NCBI GenBank assembly: GCA_002007465.1
Contig: LNAC01000680.1
Coordinates: 62,001 to 126,000 of the forward strand
Direction: 5' to 3'
Origin: Ailurus styani
Taxonomy: Eukaryota; Chordata; Mammalia; Carnivora; Ailuridae
Length of the DNA stretch: 64,000 bases
Below the pieces are notes generated by a model that did no database searches, had not been told where the DNA came from, and was given only the letters and a program-made list of their open reading frames with translations. Below, piece by piece: positions 11,426-22,730 of the stretch. Position numbers and translations under genes: made by a program. Each line of letters begins with the position of its first letter. The stretch's first letter is position 1.

Positions 11426-12099
11426 GATATTCATTTAAAGGCAAGTCATTCTTCTTTTGAAGATCTATGACACAGACGAATGCGCCCAGACCCTAAGGTG
11501 CCCTGAGTTGACTTTAACAACGTCCTTGAGAGATCTCATTAGTTTCATCTTATTCCCCCTGAGAACAGAGTGCAGAACTGTAACTAGTGGATGGATTGTG
11601 ATTTGGGGCATTTCACACGTTCGGTTTGGTGTCTCTAAAACGTCACTCAGGAATTCTGCCAGTCCTTTGTGCCACTTATGCTAGTAATTACCTGACGGAC
11701 TTGAGTTTTAAACCTTTTTTCTCTTAAGCCATAAAAACTTGTGAAACCATTGGTTTGAGACGCTTGTTACATCTTTTCCAAATGCATAATAAAATACAGA
11801 CAGAACTCCGGAGAAAGAAATAAGTTCCGTGCATGTTTTAAGTTAATGTGGAAAAGGTACAAACACCCCATTAAAAGGAAGACTGCCCTTTGGAGGATTA
11901 CAGATTCCTCCTGAATGTGTAAAATCCCAAGACGGTAGCTACCTGAACTGTCAGGAATATTCCCAGGGGCCAGCTGCCTTCGCCTTCGTTCTGTTTTTGG
12001 AGTGCTTCGGGGAGGGGGCAGGTGATGCAATTCCATAATGTCTAGGAACCCTGCTCTCTGAACTCCAGAATGTGTCCCACCCACGGCTGACCGAAGCTG
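11426..12099. other. Unique sequence
   Basis: No repeat recognised. A 105-codon minus-strand frame at 11767-12084 has no recognisable domain. Confidence 0.4.
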
Positions 12100-12124
12100 T
12101 GTAACAAACCCGATATGGACAGCA

Positions 12125-12215
12125 CGTGCCCCACCATCGGGTGAAGAGTCTGAGGCTCAGAGAACGAGACTCTCCCGCCCTATGTCACACAGCAGGTGGG
12201 TGTCCACCCCACACC
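12125..12215 (+). mobile_element. MIR fragment
   Basis: gtgaagagtctgaggctcag, agaacgagactctcccgcc and tatgtcacacagcaggtggg match the MIR core. Confidence 0.6.
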
Positions 12216-12987
12216 CTCTTCCACAGCCGCCCAGCCTCTGACAACCTGCCTCTTGGCCCCACATCACAGCCAAGGGCCTGGCCGGTCCGAGGAAGAGGTC
12301 ACCGCCCCTCCCCCGCTTGGCTGGCAAAAAACTGCAGAGGTTCTCGAAAAATGTCCCCTAGAGAAGAATATCACAGCCCACGACCATTACTTTTTCTTTT
12401 TGTTGTTCAAGAAAGAATCCATTCATTCTCAACGGCAAGGCAGGTAAAAAGCCACAAAGACTCAGGCTTGGTGAGGACGGAGGTTGTTACCGGAATGTAG
12501 GAATTGGACACGAATAACCGGTCAGTCAGGGAGAAGTCTCTGGCAGGAAGCTGAGAAGCAGCAGCGTCCAGGGAGGCAGGACCCCAGATCCCCGGCGTGG
12601 CCACCCCTTCCCTCACCTCAGTGTGCCCACCTATGAAATGGGAGCAACTAGAACGGAGGGTTCTCTATGCACTTGCCTACCTTACAGTTACTTCTAGAGC
12701 TGGAGAGTGGAGGTGAACGGCTGGACTTTGAGGTGCGGGGAGTAGGGCTGTGGGTGGTGGGGTGGAAGGGATCTGTGCTTGGAAGAGAATCTCACTGAGC
12801 AGCCACTGGAGTGGCCCAAGCCTCAGTTTCCCTATTTGTTAAATATGTATGTCATGGGATTTTGCTTTGAGAGGTTTACACAAGCTTTGTCAAAGTCTCA
12901 CACACATCAAAACCCCTGTGGGAGATTTTAAATCCCCTTCTTCGCTTCCCTGCATACTGAGGTGGTTTTCATTCAAAACTCTCAGAT
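12216..12987. other. Mostly unique; weak MIR traces
   Basis: Short MIR-like strings occur at about 12618-12650 (cccacctatgaaatgggagc) and 12817-12840 (agcctcagtttccctatttg). Otherwise nothing is recognised. The end holds the next SINE's target copy. Confidence 0.4.
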
Positions 12988-13179
12988 GGGGCGCCTGGGT
13001 GGCTCATTCGACTGAGCGTCTGCCTTCAGCTCAGGTCACAATCCCAGGGTCCTGGGATCGAGCCGAATCAGGCTCCCTGCTCAGCGGGAAGTCTGCTTCT
13101 CTCTCTTTCTCTGCCTGCTGCTGCTCCTGCTTGTGCTCCCTCTCTGTGTCAAGTAAATAAATAAAATCTTTTAAAAAAA
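12988..13179 (+). mobile_element. Can-SINE
   Basis: GGGGCGCCTGGGTGGCTCAT head, GGGATCGAGCC, a CT/CTG-rich middle, AAGTAAATAAATAAAATC and poly-A. The target aaaactctcagatg is duplicated on both sides. Confidence 0.95.
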
Positions 13180-13324
13180 CAACAAAACTCTCAGATGAAG
13201 GCATACCTGCTTGTACTCTCGAATTCTTCAAAATCCCAAAAGTCGGGGCAGCTTCACTGACCAGAAAGTGGCACCAAGCTAAACATGGACAAGGGTACCT
13301 GAATCTTAGATGCGCTCACCACGG

Positions 13325-13435
13325 CCAGACGCAGGAGCTATTTTATCTCCGTTCAGCAAATAGGGAAACTGAGGCACAGCTAGGCGCCACAGAGCTGGGA
13401 CGTGAAGCCTAGCAGTAGGGCTGTGGGCGATACAC
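13325..13435 (+). mobile_element. MIR fragment
   Basis: gagctattttatctccgttc, agcaaatagggaaactgagg and cacagctaggcgccacagag form the MIR core. Confidence 0.65.
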
Positions 13436-13965
13436 CATCGTCTGTAAAATCTGGTGAAGACCAGCATTTAGACGAGCTCAGCTTGCAGAGCATATCAGAT
13501 CTGGAACATTCTGAGTGGGTACCATTCAAAGGTGGGGTTAGGAGGGGGCCATGCGTCTTTGGCAGATAAAGTAGCAGAAGAAAAAAATGAGAAATCTTTT
13601 GTTTTTCTTTTTCGATTCATTAAGGTTTGTTGGGGTGAGCAAGAACCTCATTTTTTTTTTCTTCCCATGACTTCCCTTTTATTTTAAGGGGGAAACGTGC
13701 ATTTCAAAGACTGCTCAATAGCAGCGTTGAAGTCTCAAGTTCAATCACAATGTCCCCATTGTGGCTGGGGGACTCCTTGGCCTTTAAGCTTGGGTTATAA
13801 AAATTTGGTCTGAGCCCAAAGTCTGGCTTTAATAGAATATTTTAATTTTGTTTAATGAATATTATTTTAAATTTGTTTGGCAGTTTTAAAATGTGTTCTT
13901 TTATTTTCAAATTAAAATTTACTAATGTTCCATGCTTTCCTGGGGGTGTAGGTGCAGCAAAGAGT
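13436..13965. other. Unique, AT-rich toward the end
   Basis: Poly-T at about 13650-13660 and a TTTTAAATT-rich stretch at 13830-13925. No repeat family or exon recognised. Confidence 0.4.
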
Positions 13966-13967
13966 GG

Positions 13968-14222
13968 GAGTGATAATAACACAAGCTACCATTTATTGAG
14001 TGCTTACTATGTGCCAAACACCCTGCTCTGTGGTTTATGGGTGTCACCTCTCCCAGCCCTCACTGCCACCCAGGGAACAGCGACCACGGCCTCCACCATC
14101 TGGAAAGCTGAGAGTCAGCCCCCTGCCCAAGATGACAGAGTTAGTGAGTGCGGGGCTTGAGGCTCAGACCAGGTCTGTCTCAGCTCACGCTCTGTGCTCT
14201 TAACCACTGCCCCACAGTCTCT
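13968..14222 (+). mobile_element. MIR, nearly full length
   Basis: tgataataacacaagctacc, atttattgagtgcttactat, gtgccaaacaccctgctctg, gacagagttagtgagtgc and gtgctcttaaccactgcc span almost the entire MIR consensus in sense. Confidence 0.9.
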
Positions 14223-14387
14223 TGATATTGAGAAAGGACCCAATTGACCAATAACTTGAAGGGACATCGAGGATCCAGTTCGTGATTCCCTATGACCTCA
14301 AGGGCAGGAAGAGCCCAGCTTGAGCAGAAGAGGTCCCCTCCTGGGTATTCCCTGTAGGTGGGCAGAGCCTCATTTAAATTCTCACAA

Positions 14388-14723
14388 ATCAAGCAGAGAA
14401 AGTCAATTATCATATAGTTTCGCTTATTTGTGGAACATAAGGAATAGCATGGAGGACATTAGGAGAATGAGGGGAAAAATGAAGGGGTAATCAGAGGGGG
14501 AGATGAACCATGCGAGACTGTGGACTCTGAGAAACTAACTGAGGACTTTAGAGGGGAGGGGATGGGGGGATGGGTGAGCCCGGTGGTGGGTATTAAGGAG
14601 GGCACGGATTGCATGGAGCACTGGGTGTTATATGCAAACAATGAATCATGGAACACTACATCAAAAACTAATGATGTACTGTATGGTGACTAACAACATA
14701 ATAAAAAAAATAAAATAAAAAAT
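14388..14723 (+). mobile_element. Carnivore L1 3' end, 5'-truncated
   Basis: Carries the carnivore L1 3' UTR hallmarks: gactgtggactctgagaaac, taactgaggactttagaggg, gtgggtattaaggagggcac, gcactgggtgttatatgc and a terminal ataaaaaaaataaaataaaa. Target copies at 14376-14387 and 14726-14737 flank it. It has no coding capacity. Confidence 0.88.
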
Positions 14724-14737
14724 GAAGTCTCACAATG

Positions 14738-14905
14738 TATCTGCCTTCAGCTCGGGTCATGATCCCAGAGTCCTGGGATCATGACCCCATGTCAGGCTCC
14801 CTGCTCCGTGGGGACCCTGCTTCTCTGTCTCCCTCTCCCTCCGCCTCTCTTCCCAGCTTGTGCTGTGCTCTCTCTCTCAAATAAATGAATAAAAATTAAA
14901 AAAAA
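14738..14905 (+). mobile_element. Can-SINE, 5'-truncated
   Basis: Begins inside the tRNA-like head at tatctgccttcagctcgg and lacks the CTGGGTGGCTCAG start. It keeps the CT-rich middle and AAATAAATGAATAAAAAT tail. Target copies tctcacaatg (14728-14737) and ttctcacaatg (14906-14916) flank it. Confidence 0.9.
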
Positions 14906-15045
14906 TTCTCACAATGGCCCTTCGAAACAGTTATTGCTGCTGTTATTAAAGCATCTCCATTTTATAGAGAGGAAATGGAAACCTAGTTTCATGCACCTTG
15001 TAAAAATAACAATAATAATAAATACAGCCACCAACTCTGATCTAA

Positions 15046-15304
15046 TCCATACTGTTTGCCATGTACTGTTGACTTGACAAAAGCAGAAAGAAGGTCACAG
15101 TGCACGACACAGTTCTAGGTACAGAAGCTAGTCGGTATATTGCTCTTACTGAATTAGGCAAGGTTTCTTTGAGTAAGGGTCTACGAAGTTGGGTCAATTT
15201 CTCGAACCTGTTGCTTGAGTATTGGGAAGTTCAAGAAGTCCTATCACTGCCTCTGGCTCCTCAAGGGTAAAGAAGAGTCAGCGCAGTGTTGGTGGAGATA
15301 ATAA
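15046..15304. other. Unique sequence
   Basis: No gene or repeat recognised. Confidence 0.4.
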
Positions 15305-15440
15305 TTAGCCTGGCACCTAGAACACAGCTCCGTAAATACTGCTGAATAAATGAATGAAAGAATGAATTCATTTGTAACTTTCCCCCGGCACCATGCCATG
15401 GATCAGGCATGCAGGAGGCACTCAGTAAATCAAAAATCAG
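15305..15440 (+). mobile_element. L2 tail fragments
   Basis: tagcctggcacctagaacac, cgtaaatactgctgaataaa and tgaatgaaagaatgaattc are the L2 3' terminus with its TGAATGAA tail. A second tail-like string (aggaggcactcagtaaatc) follows at about 15413. Confidence 0.6.
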
Positions 15441-15514
15441 TGAAATCGTCTACGCAACGTCATAAGAGCATATTCTTCCTTGTCAGCAAAATTTGTCTTG
15501 TCATATTGCAATAG

Positions 15515-15645
15515 CTCAGGGGTCAGGAAACTTCTTCTGTAAAGGGCCATGCGGTCTCTGTGGTAACCACTCAGCTCTGCGATTTTAGCACAGAGGCAGC
15601 CCTAGGCAATTGCTTAGGCCAGCTATCTGCAGAGATGTGGCCACC
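15515..15645 (+). mobile_element. Old DNA transposon relic, likely hAT
   Basis: gggtcaggaaacttcttctg, taaagggccatgcggtctct and gtggtaaccactcagctctg match an abundant recalled family that starts ggtcagcaaactttttctg. An opposite-orientation relative lies at 56567-56757. Confidence 0.6.
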
Positions 15646-15874
15646 ATTTCAACAGATTCCAACGCTAAACCTTTGATTTCTACAAGGACAGGCTCAAGGT
15701 TCTGTGAAAATCAGCAGATGTCTCTTATTTCTGAGCCCAACTTTTGTACATGACCATCGATTAATATCCCCCAAGCAAAACAAATGGAGACGAACTTTAA
15801 AAGCTGGCTCTCCAGGCCAGACTTGAAGAGGAAAGGTAGTATTATACCAGAGGGGCAGCCTGGATATCCTAGTG

Positions 15875-16085
15875 ATTAGGCATCAAAACCGGACTCAATC
15901 CTGGTTCCAACATGAGCCATGAAACCTTGGGCAAGTTACTTCACCTCCCTGGGATTCAAGTTTTACATCTGTAAAATAGACGCAATAATAATAGCACATT
16001 CCATCTAAGCCTATTTGGAGACAGAAATGCGTTTGCTTAGCACAGTGCCTGGCACATAGTAAGTGTTCAATAAATATGGGCCGCT
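15875..16085 (-). mobile_element. MIR, near full length
   Basis: ggcatcaaaaccggactcaa, aaccttgggcaagttacttc, acatctgtaaaatagacgc, cagtgcctggcacatagtaa and gtgttcaataaatatggg: antisense MIR in order. Confidence 0.88.
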
Positions 16086-17440
16086 TGTTATTTCCAAAAA
16101 ATCTTATGTTTTCTTAAAAACAAACAAAACCAATTTGCTGAAAATAAGCACAAAGAAAGCACAGCCAAGATGTAGGAGAAGACATTTCCAAAATCAGGTT
16201 CTAAAGATGCTCCAGCAAGGCATTCCAGGGGTCCTAAGGTGTCAGAAAATTCTGCACTCAAGATCAAACCACTAGCGAGCCCTCCAATTTCTCTTCCCCC
16301 TCCCCCCAAAGCCAGCTTCTGTGTCCTTTTCTCACTCTGCCTTTCTTGTGGGAGCCAGCACAATGCGGAAGACATTTGGAGTGTTTCAGACATTTGGTGA
16401 GTTTAAGACATTCTTTCTCCCCTCCTTCCCTGCACATCCCCAAATTCAAGTCTCCAGGGAGCCTGGTCTCAGTGGCCAGAGGACAGCCCAGCGATCTCTG
16501 GTCCGTGGCAGACCAGAAGTGAATAATCTCCCCGGCTCCATTCCTTCCCCCAGCTGGATGGGGCCAACACTGTTTACAACACAAGCGGCAAGTCACAACT
16601 TGTCATGCCGCGTGACACCATCACGGCCGCGAGTCCCCACTTCCCTCTACTGTACCGGTCACACAAAAGGCCAGAGGTGCAGAAATCTGCCTCCTGAGCT
16701 CCTTCCCATCCACCACCTTCCCCACCAAGAAGGACATTCATACCTTTGCTGGAGAGACAAAGGTTTCCAGAACACCCTGAAACAAAAGTCCCCATGCAGA
16801 CAAATAATACACACCCGCAAAAGAAAACACTCTCTTTGCATTGACACCCTTTCTGTCTCTTCTGAATGGAGGCTTCTTCTCTACTTGGGATTTCTATCAG
16901 CACTGAGGGTGCTCCCAAACTCGGGGACACAGCGGACACTCTCTGTGTCTCTGTGTATTTCATGGAGCTGCCCATCAATGAAGACCTAAAGATTCGTGCT
17001 CACACGGCGTGCCCCGCATGCTAAAAAACACAGACGTGCTTGCAGGCACAAAATAATTGTTTTGGAAACAACAAATATCTTAACCGTGCAGTTCCTACAG
17101 GAAGACGATGGGAAGTGAAGAAACTGACCAGAAGGAACAAAAGACATCTCAACCTCTGGCTGCCGCAGATCCAAATGCCAGGAATGAGACTTCTGCTTCG
17201 GAATAAGGGGTGGCCCCGGAACCTTCTTTTTCTGCGGAGCTGGGAGAGGGAGGAGTCTGAGGGGGATGGGAATTCCAGTCCCCACACCTCACTTGACCCC
17301 AAGAACGTCTTCAGTCATCCTCAGAACCCAAATCAAATCACGATCTTTCGACCGTGGGCTCTGCAAGCCCCTTTCCTCGTCCACTTCAACCAAACACATC
17401 TACCAGCAGGAATGCAAAGTTGGCCGAGGTAAGGAGAACT
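16086..17440. other. Unique sequence, no gene supported
   Basis: A 1.3-kb stretch without recognised repeats. A 222-codon plus-strand frame (16321-16989) overlaps minus-strand frames. It has no domain, and its composition resembles untranslated DNA, so I do not call it. Confidence 0.4.
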
Positions 17441-18545
17441 GGTGGTTTTCGCTCTGTTTTGGTGACCTTCATAGGGCTTATTTATGCAACTTCAAGCTCA
17501 TGACCTAATACATGTTGGTTTGGCTTCTCTTGTCATAATAGCAGCCTGTAAAAAGCTTTTGAGAATTCCCCATGTTTTCTTATTTTGGGTCAAGAAAATA
17601 AAATCGATATCTAAGTAACCTTAAAAAAAATGGCCTGCACAATCTAAAAATTTGGAATGTTTCCACTAGGACTAAAGATATCTCTTAAAGCCTCAAAGAG
17701 CATCAAAGTTAAGGCCAACAATTGCCATTTTTTAAGGTGAGCTATTTGGTAACAGCATACACGAGAATTAGCTAAGAGGGACTTTTTGACATAAGTCAGA
17801 CAATGACATTTAAAACTCACGTTAAAGCAATTACTGTGCAGAATTTTTCCGTGTTTTTCCCATTTCTTAAACAGAAGTGTATATGTTTTCAACATAGTTT
17901 CTTGCTGTAATTTTCTTTCTTGGCAAACCCACATCTTACCATGAAACCCAAAGTATGCACGCTACAGAACAATAATGGTTGAAACAGACTCGGCTGTCTC
18001 TGGCATGATTTTTCTTTACGAAATTAAAATGTCTTTTGGCTAATACGCTGTACATTTCAGTTACGAAAGACCATTCTTGGGAGATGAATAGAAAAGAAAA
18101 GAGAACTGACAGATTCAGCTGATGCGAGACAAAATAAGTTGCTATATTCATACAGTAGTCAGACCCTCGAGTTCCTCGTTCTTTGGAGGAAAAATGTCGA
18201 TTTTATCAGTTTTCATCCAGTTGAATTCACGGGGAGTTGACAATTCTCCTCGGAATGACTGTGAGTCGGTATGTACAGATATGTGACATCTGGGAACACA
18301 GAGATTTTTAAAAATCTAACTTTACTAGATACTCCAAAGGGAAAGAGAGAGGGGAAAATCAGGTGCCCCTGAAATCACACAGATTTTCGTGTTACTGACA
18401 CAATACGACTGATACAAACTGACAGACTAAATTCTAACTTCTTTTAAATACTCCGTTCATCTTGAAATCTGCCTAAATTAGCATTCTTGGGCAAAGAAAG
18501 TTGACCGTGTGCACAGTCTCAGAATTGGTAAGATGAAAACCTGTC
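17441..18545. other. AT-rich unique block, candidate conserved non-coding DNA
   Basis: About 1.1 kb of AT-rich, repeat-free sequence with long stretches of mixed complexity. No open frame or splice structure is convincing. Old unique AT-rich blocks like this in mammalian gene deserts are often conserved enhancers, but that is inference. Confidence 0.3.
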
Positions 18546-19424
18546 TCCCTTGGCTATCTATTTATTCATCAGAGTTCCTGTTTTCAATTTCTGCACACAT
18601 CTGAACGCAGAGGCAGAGCCTGCAAAAAACAACAACAACAACAAAAAACAAAACAAAACAGGAGCAGGCATATCTGTGCCCTAAACCAGGATCGTCCAAG
18701 GACAGTGACAAGAGGGAAGAAGCCCCGCTTTCTAGAGACCCCAGGCTGTGTGCAAAGACCCTCTCATCCATCCTGCCAGGCTCTGTCCCAGAGTGGGGGC
18801 CCTCTCGGCCCCCACCGACCCTCTGCCTGCCCGTCCCGGATTCAGGCAACCAACATCCTCCCTTAACCTTCAAAGTGGCAAAGATAAATCATTCTGGTTA
18901 CCTGACTCTTGGGACCACCTGTTCCAAATTATTCTTTGCTCTCCAAATGTTTATAATCTCACCCCCAAACAACAACCCACCCATCATGATCCTGCACCTT
19001 CCAGTAAACTCGATTTGGACCGCCTACCGGAACATTTTAGGGCCTTACCACTGCCCGTAAACTTATTGACTCTTTTTAGGAACTGAAATGCGTAACATTA
19101 TAGTATCAAAGGAACAAATCAAATTAGCCCCTGAAAATAAACATTTTCCTTTCCAGAACTGTACACAACCTGCCGAATATCATGACTCAGAAAGGCTCAT
19201 GTTTGTGTCTTCTCAATGCTTAATATGGTTTTCCGTTTAAAACAACAGCAACAACAAACATCAGGGCAGATTCAGAAAATAATTGCGTTCCATGCATTTC
19301 AGACCAACCTAATTTGGCATCTCTCTCCAAGGGAAAGGAGAGCAGGAACTTTCTCTGGGCCAAGGTTTACATAGCCCATGGGTAAGGGACAGGCCTCGGG
19401 TCTGGTTTTCCTTGCTCTGCGGCC
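18546..19424. other. Unique sequence with AAC-rich simple repeats
   Basis: An AAC/AAAAC-rich run lies at about 18628-18660, with a shorter one at 19240-19258. Otherwise no gene or repeat family is recognised. Confidence 0.45.
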
Positions 19425-19600
19425 TCTTCTGAGGCATTTGACTTGAGACTCTGTCTCCTTGTTAACAAAGTTGGGATACGATAATAATAACAACAATAAA
19501 TAATAATAATAATGATAATGATAATATAAGAATTATATATTCTTATATATACCAGGCCTGGCACACAAGTGTTCAATACACAGAAGGCATTTTCATCTCA
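19425..19600 (-). mobile_element. MIR with expanded TAA/TGA microsatellite
   Basis: Antisense MIR pieces (cctggcacacaagtgttcaa, catctcattactatta) surround an expanded ATAATAA/ATGATA tract at 19481-19525. The usual ataataatag of MIR is the likely seed of the microsatellite. Confidence 0.5.
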
Positions 19601-19697
19601 TTACTATTAAACACAAGGATAGTATTCGCAAATGCAGAGAAAGGGCAAAGACACCAATAGGAGGAGAGTGAGAAAAAAGAAGAAAAAACGGCAAAAA

Positions 19698-19885
19698 GGG
19701 CGCCTGGGCGGCTCAGTCAGTTAAGCGTCTGCTTTCAGCTCAGGTCATGATCCCTGGGTTGTGGAATCGAGTCCCACATGAGCTTCCTGTTCAGGGGGGA
19801 ATTGGCTTCTCCCTCTCCCTCTGCCTCTCCCCCCTGCTCATGCTCTCTCTCTCAAATAAAAAAACAAAATCTTAAAAAAAAAATA
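19698..19885 (+). mobile_element. Can-SINE
   Basis: GGGCGCCTGGGCGGCTCAGTC head, tggaatcgagtcccacatg, a CT-rich middle and AAATAAAAAAACAAAATC with a long A-rich tail extending to about 19925. This is the last SINE before a gap of almost 8 kb without any. Confidence 0.92.
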
Positions 19886-19925
19886 AAGAAAAGAGAGAAA
19901 GAAAAAGAAAAAGCAGCAAAAACAA

Positions 19926-20820
19926 ATTTAAAAGTCTCTGACTTCCTTGGTCCTCTCTCCCCTGAATCCACTTGGCAGGTACGTTTGTACCTTGAAATTG
20001 ATTTTAAACCACATTCCGTGAAGAGCAAGTTCCTGCCCCCTCCAATTCATTTACAGAGACAAGTGAGTCTGAGCCAGTCACTTCAAGTATTTGCCACCTG
20101 ATGGAGGGGGTTTATCCTCGGATTAGAAGAGGCGTTAGTTAGTCAAACACCACTAGGCCAGTTAAGATCTTCAAATAGCGAAAACGAAGCATTGTCTCCA
20201 GCAAGGTCTCTGCTAATTGTTTCCCTTCTAGAATCTTCTTTTGATTGTGTATGTTGGGGACTGTTTGAACTGCCACCAACAATAAACGGTGTGGGGCATG
20301 GGCCATTCAGGAAGCTGTTATGATTTGGGGGGTGGGGATGGGGGAGGAAGGTGGGGATCGAGAAGGACGCCGTGGGGAGTGTGCGTGAGTGTGTGTGTGT
20401 TTTCTGTCAACAGGCTGTGTTTTCTCAACTCTGGGGTTAATTCTCTGTAGAGATTCCTTTTGACCAGAATCCACCAACTCCTTTTTGAGAGCAGCTAGTT
20501 AGGGGAAAAAAAAAAAAAAAAATTCCTTCCACCAGCAAAACCCAGTCTTGGCAAGAGTCAGAAGGTTCAGCCTTTGGAGGTAACCGAATAACCAGCCACT
20601 TCACCTCCACAAACCCCACAGGTAAGGGGAACACATGGGCAGGCGAACGCCCCCTTTATAAAAAATCTTTGGGGAAGGGGGTTCTCCTGTCCCCCTAGGA
20701 GTGCCTATCAGCCCAGAGAGCCTAGCATTTTCTCTGTGCCTAGGTGAGAAGCAGATGAGTTTTCACCCTGCCACGGGAGAGAAAGCCTTTTCACATATGA
20801 AAGCCTGCACACACATGTGT

Positions 20821-20821
<1 letters not shown>
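19926..20821. other. Unique sequence with G-rich run
   Basis: A G-rich stretch at 20325-20357 is followed by a short GT run at 20388-20400, and a poly-A at about 20504-20521. No gene recognised. Confidence 0.4.

Positions 20822-20862
<41 letters not shown>
20822..20862 (+). repeat. Pure (AC)n microsatellite
   Basis: About 20 uninterrupted AC units, long and pure enough to be polymorphic. Confidence 0.97.
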
Positions 20863-20866
<4 letters not shown>

Positions 20867-22690
20867 CTCAGACCTGTGGCCATCGTCTCATACTTGTGCT
20901 GTCAACTTCTTCCACGAGCCTTTTTATGGTACGGAGGCCTGCCCAGCAAAGACAGAACCCTACCTAGATTCAACTTCCACCACCCATGCCCTATAGAAGG
21001 GAACGTGCTGTCGAGGTGTGCGTGGACACACAGGGACGGGCAAATGTCTAAATAAGATATCTCCACTTCCTTCATTTTCTGCTGACAGCTTTGGGCTATC
21101 TCTCTGCCGGACAGAGGCATCTGCCATGAGCTGCTGGGAGCCCCGCTTATGCACCATAACGGCCTGCGATTTTATTATACAAGGAGTTTATGGCTGGCCT
21201 AATTAGTTTCAAACTGGGCATTCCAGCTGAGGACACCTAAAAAACATCTGGTGGAAGAAAGCAGCAATGAGTCCTCGTTCTGAGCCGGTTACGGTTGGAT
21301 TTCTGCATAACTCTGGTCTCTCGCGCCCGAACACAAGTTATCTTTGGAAAAGGAACCGAAAAAATAAGGAAATGTTTCTTCTTTGCGGGAAAGGAGTCGT
21401 CTTGTCATGGGGGAACCCAAAGCATCTTAAAGTGGACGTGCTTGGACTGTGTCTACCTTCTCACGAACTGCCGGGGTCCCCATATCTGGCTTCCCCCAGT
21501 TCGAAATGTACTTAGCTCTACCACAGAGCGCTTTTGCTGAGGACTTCTGCCTTGTTCCAACAGCAGCTAGCATTTTATCAATTTATCCGTCTGGAACAAG
21601 GCTTGCAATTTTGTACGTGCAATTTAAAGCAGAAGTAAGACCACATATTTGAAACAGCATGTCTTGGGTGTTTTTGCCAAATGGTAATCCTATAACAAGT
21701 CAACAAATCATAGCTCTTTATGATGTGTTTAATACAACACCAAAGGCATGAAAAGAAGACTTTAGAACTTAAGTGATGAAAGCATCTGGTTTTTAAAAAT
21801 CCCAAAGAATCGGGATAACATCTTTTTCTTTCCTTTCCTTTCCTTTAGCTACTTAACGTTAGGAAAGAGACTGATCTGTGTATAGAACATTCTCCTCCAC
21901 ACTGCTCCGACACGAGGTGAGCTGTTTTCAAGGCAGAGGAAAAATGCCAAGCCCTTTAAGATAAAATAGTTAATATTGCAAAGCTAAAATTACAAGGGAA
22001 GAATGGTCTAACTACCAAGGACTTGTGGGACCTGCGATGGCTTTTAAAAAGTTCAGGCCCTTTCGGATCTAGCCGTGTTGGTCAGAAGTGCCAAACGCAG
22101 AGCTTCTTCCAAAGGCAAGGAGATTTTTCACGCAAACACAATTTCAGGCTTCGTCAAAAGCAAGATTCAAACCACCATCATTTATGACATCCTTCTTTTA
22201 TTAACTTAGTCCGAGGATGTCTAAATGCAAGGAAGTATAATGTTTAAGGGATTTAAAGATGGGGGGGGGGAGAAAGTGGAAAACATGAACATTTCTTGGG
22301 TGAAGTTGCCTGAAAGATTTTTCACAGAGATGATTTTTAAAGGGAGGTCTCCCTGCCCTGCCCCCCACCTCCCCAAAAGGCCCAGAGCCTGGAAATGTGG
22401 CTGCGACTCCAGTACTCATGCTCTGGTAGTAGAAATCGCACTCAAGCAAGAAAGGGCTCATGAAATGAATAGATTTGGTTTGAAATACAGCAATTGTCCG
22501 CTGGTTATAATTTCCTTTGGAAGGGAGCTCTGTAACTCAAACATAATTCAGCACTCAAATCCTTACTTGATGTTTGTAAATCATTCTCCCTTCCCTCTGC
22601 TCTCGCTAACAACCAGACTCTGATGCTCACTCATTTCCCTGCACCTCGTCATTAAAAGTCACTTCCACCAGGGATGATTTATTTCTCAAC
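20863..22690. other. Unique SINE-free DNA, candidate conserved elements
   Basis: About 1.8 kb with no recognised interspersed repeat. It includes ttttattatacaaggagttt and ggcctaattagtttcaaact (a TAATTAG homeobox-type core) near 21170-21215, a TTTCC run at 21826-21847 and a G-run at 22261-22270. No exon is demonstrated. Confidence 0.35.
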
Positions 22691-22692
22691 GC

Positions 22693-22730
22693 AATATATA
22701 TATATATATTGTAAATATATATATATGTAA
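22693..22730. repeat. AT dinucleotide tract just upstream of CpG island
   Basis: Two ATATAT blocks separated by tgtaa form an almost palindromic AT tract. It is a simple repeat rather than a convincing TATA box. Confidence 0.8.

Larger units (their letters stand above)
14360..15045 (+). mobile_element. Split MIR hosting nested L1 and SINE
   Basis: A MIR-like left piece (cctcatttaaattctcaca, to about 14387) and right piece (attctcacaatggccc, then catctccattttatagagag, from about 14904) are separated by an L1 and a SINE. The target string tctcaca(a) occurs three times: before the L1, between L1 and SINE, and after the SINE. Confidence 0.6.

Noticed and set aside
16321..16989. Plus-strand open frame of about 222 codons
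   Set aside because: Unlike any known family, overlapped by minus-strand frames, with no splice structure and no codon pattern I could defend.
22693..22730. TATA-box-like AT sequence before the CpG island
   Set aside because: It is a simple ATAT dinucleotide repeat, and CpG-island promoters usually lack TATA boxes.
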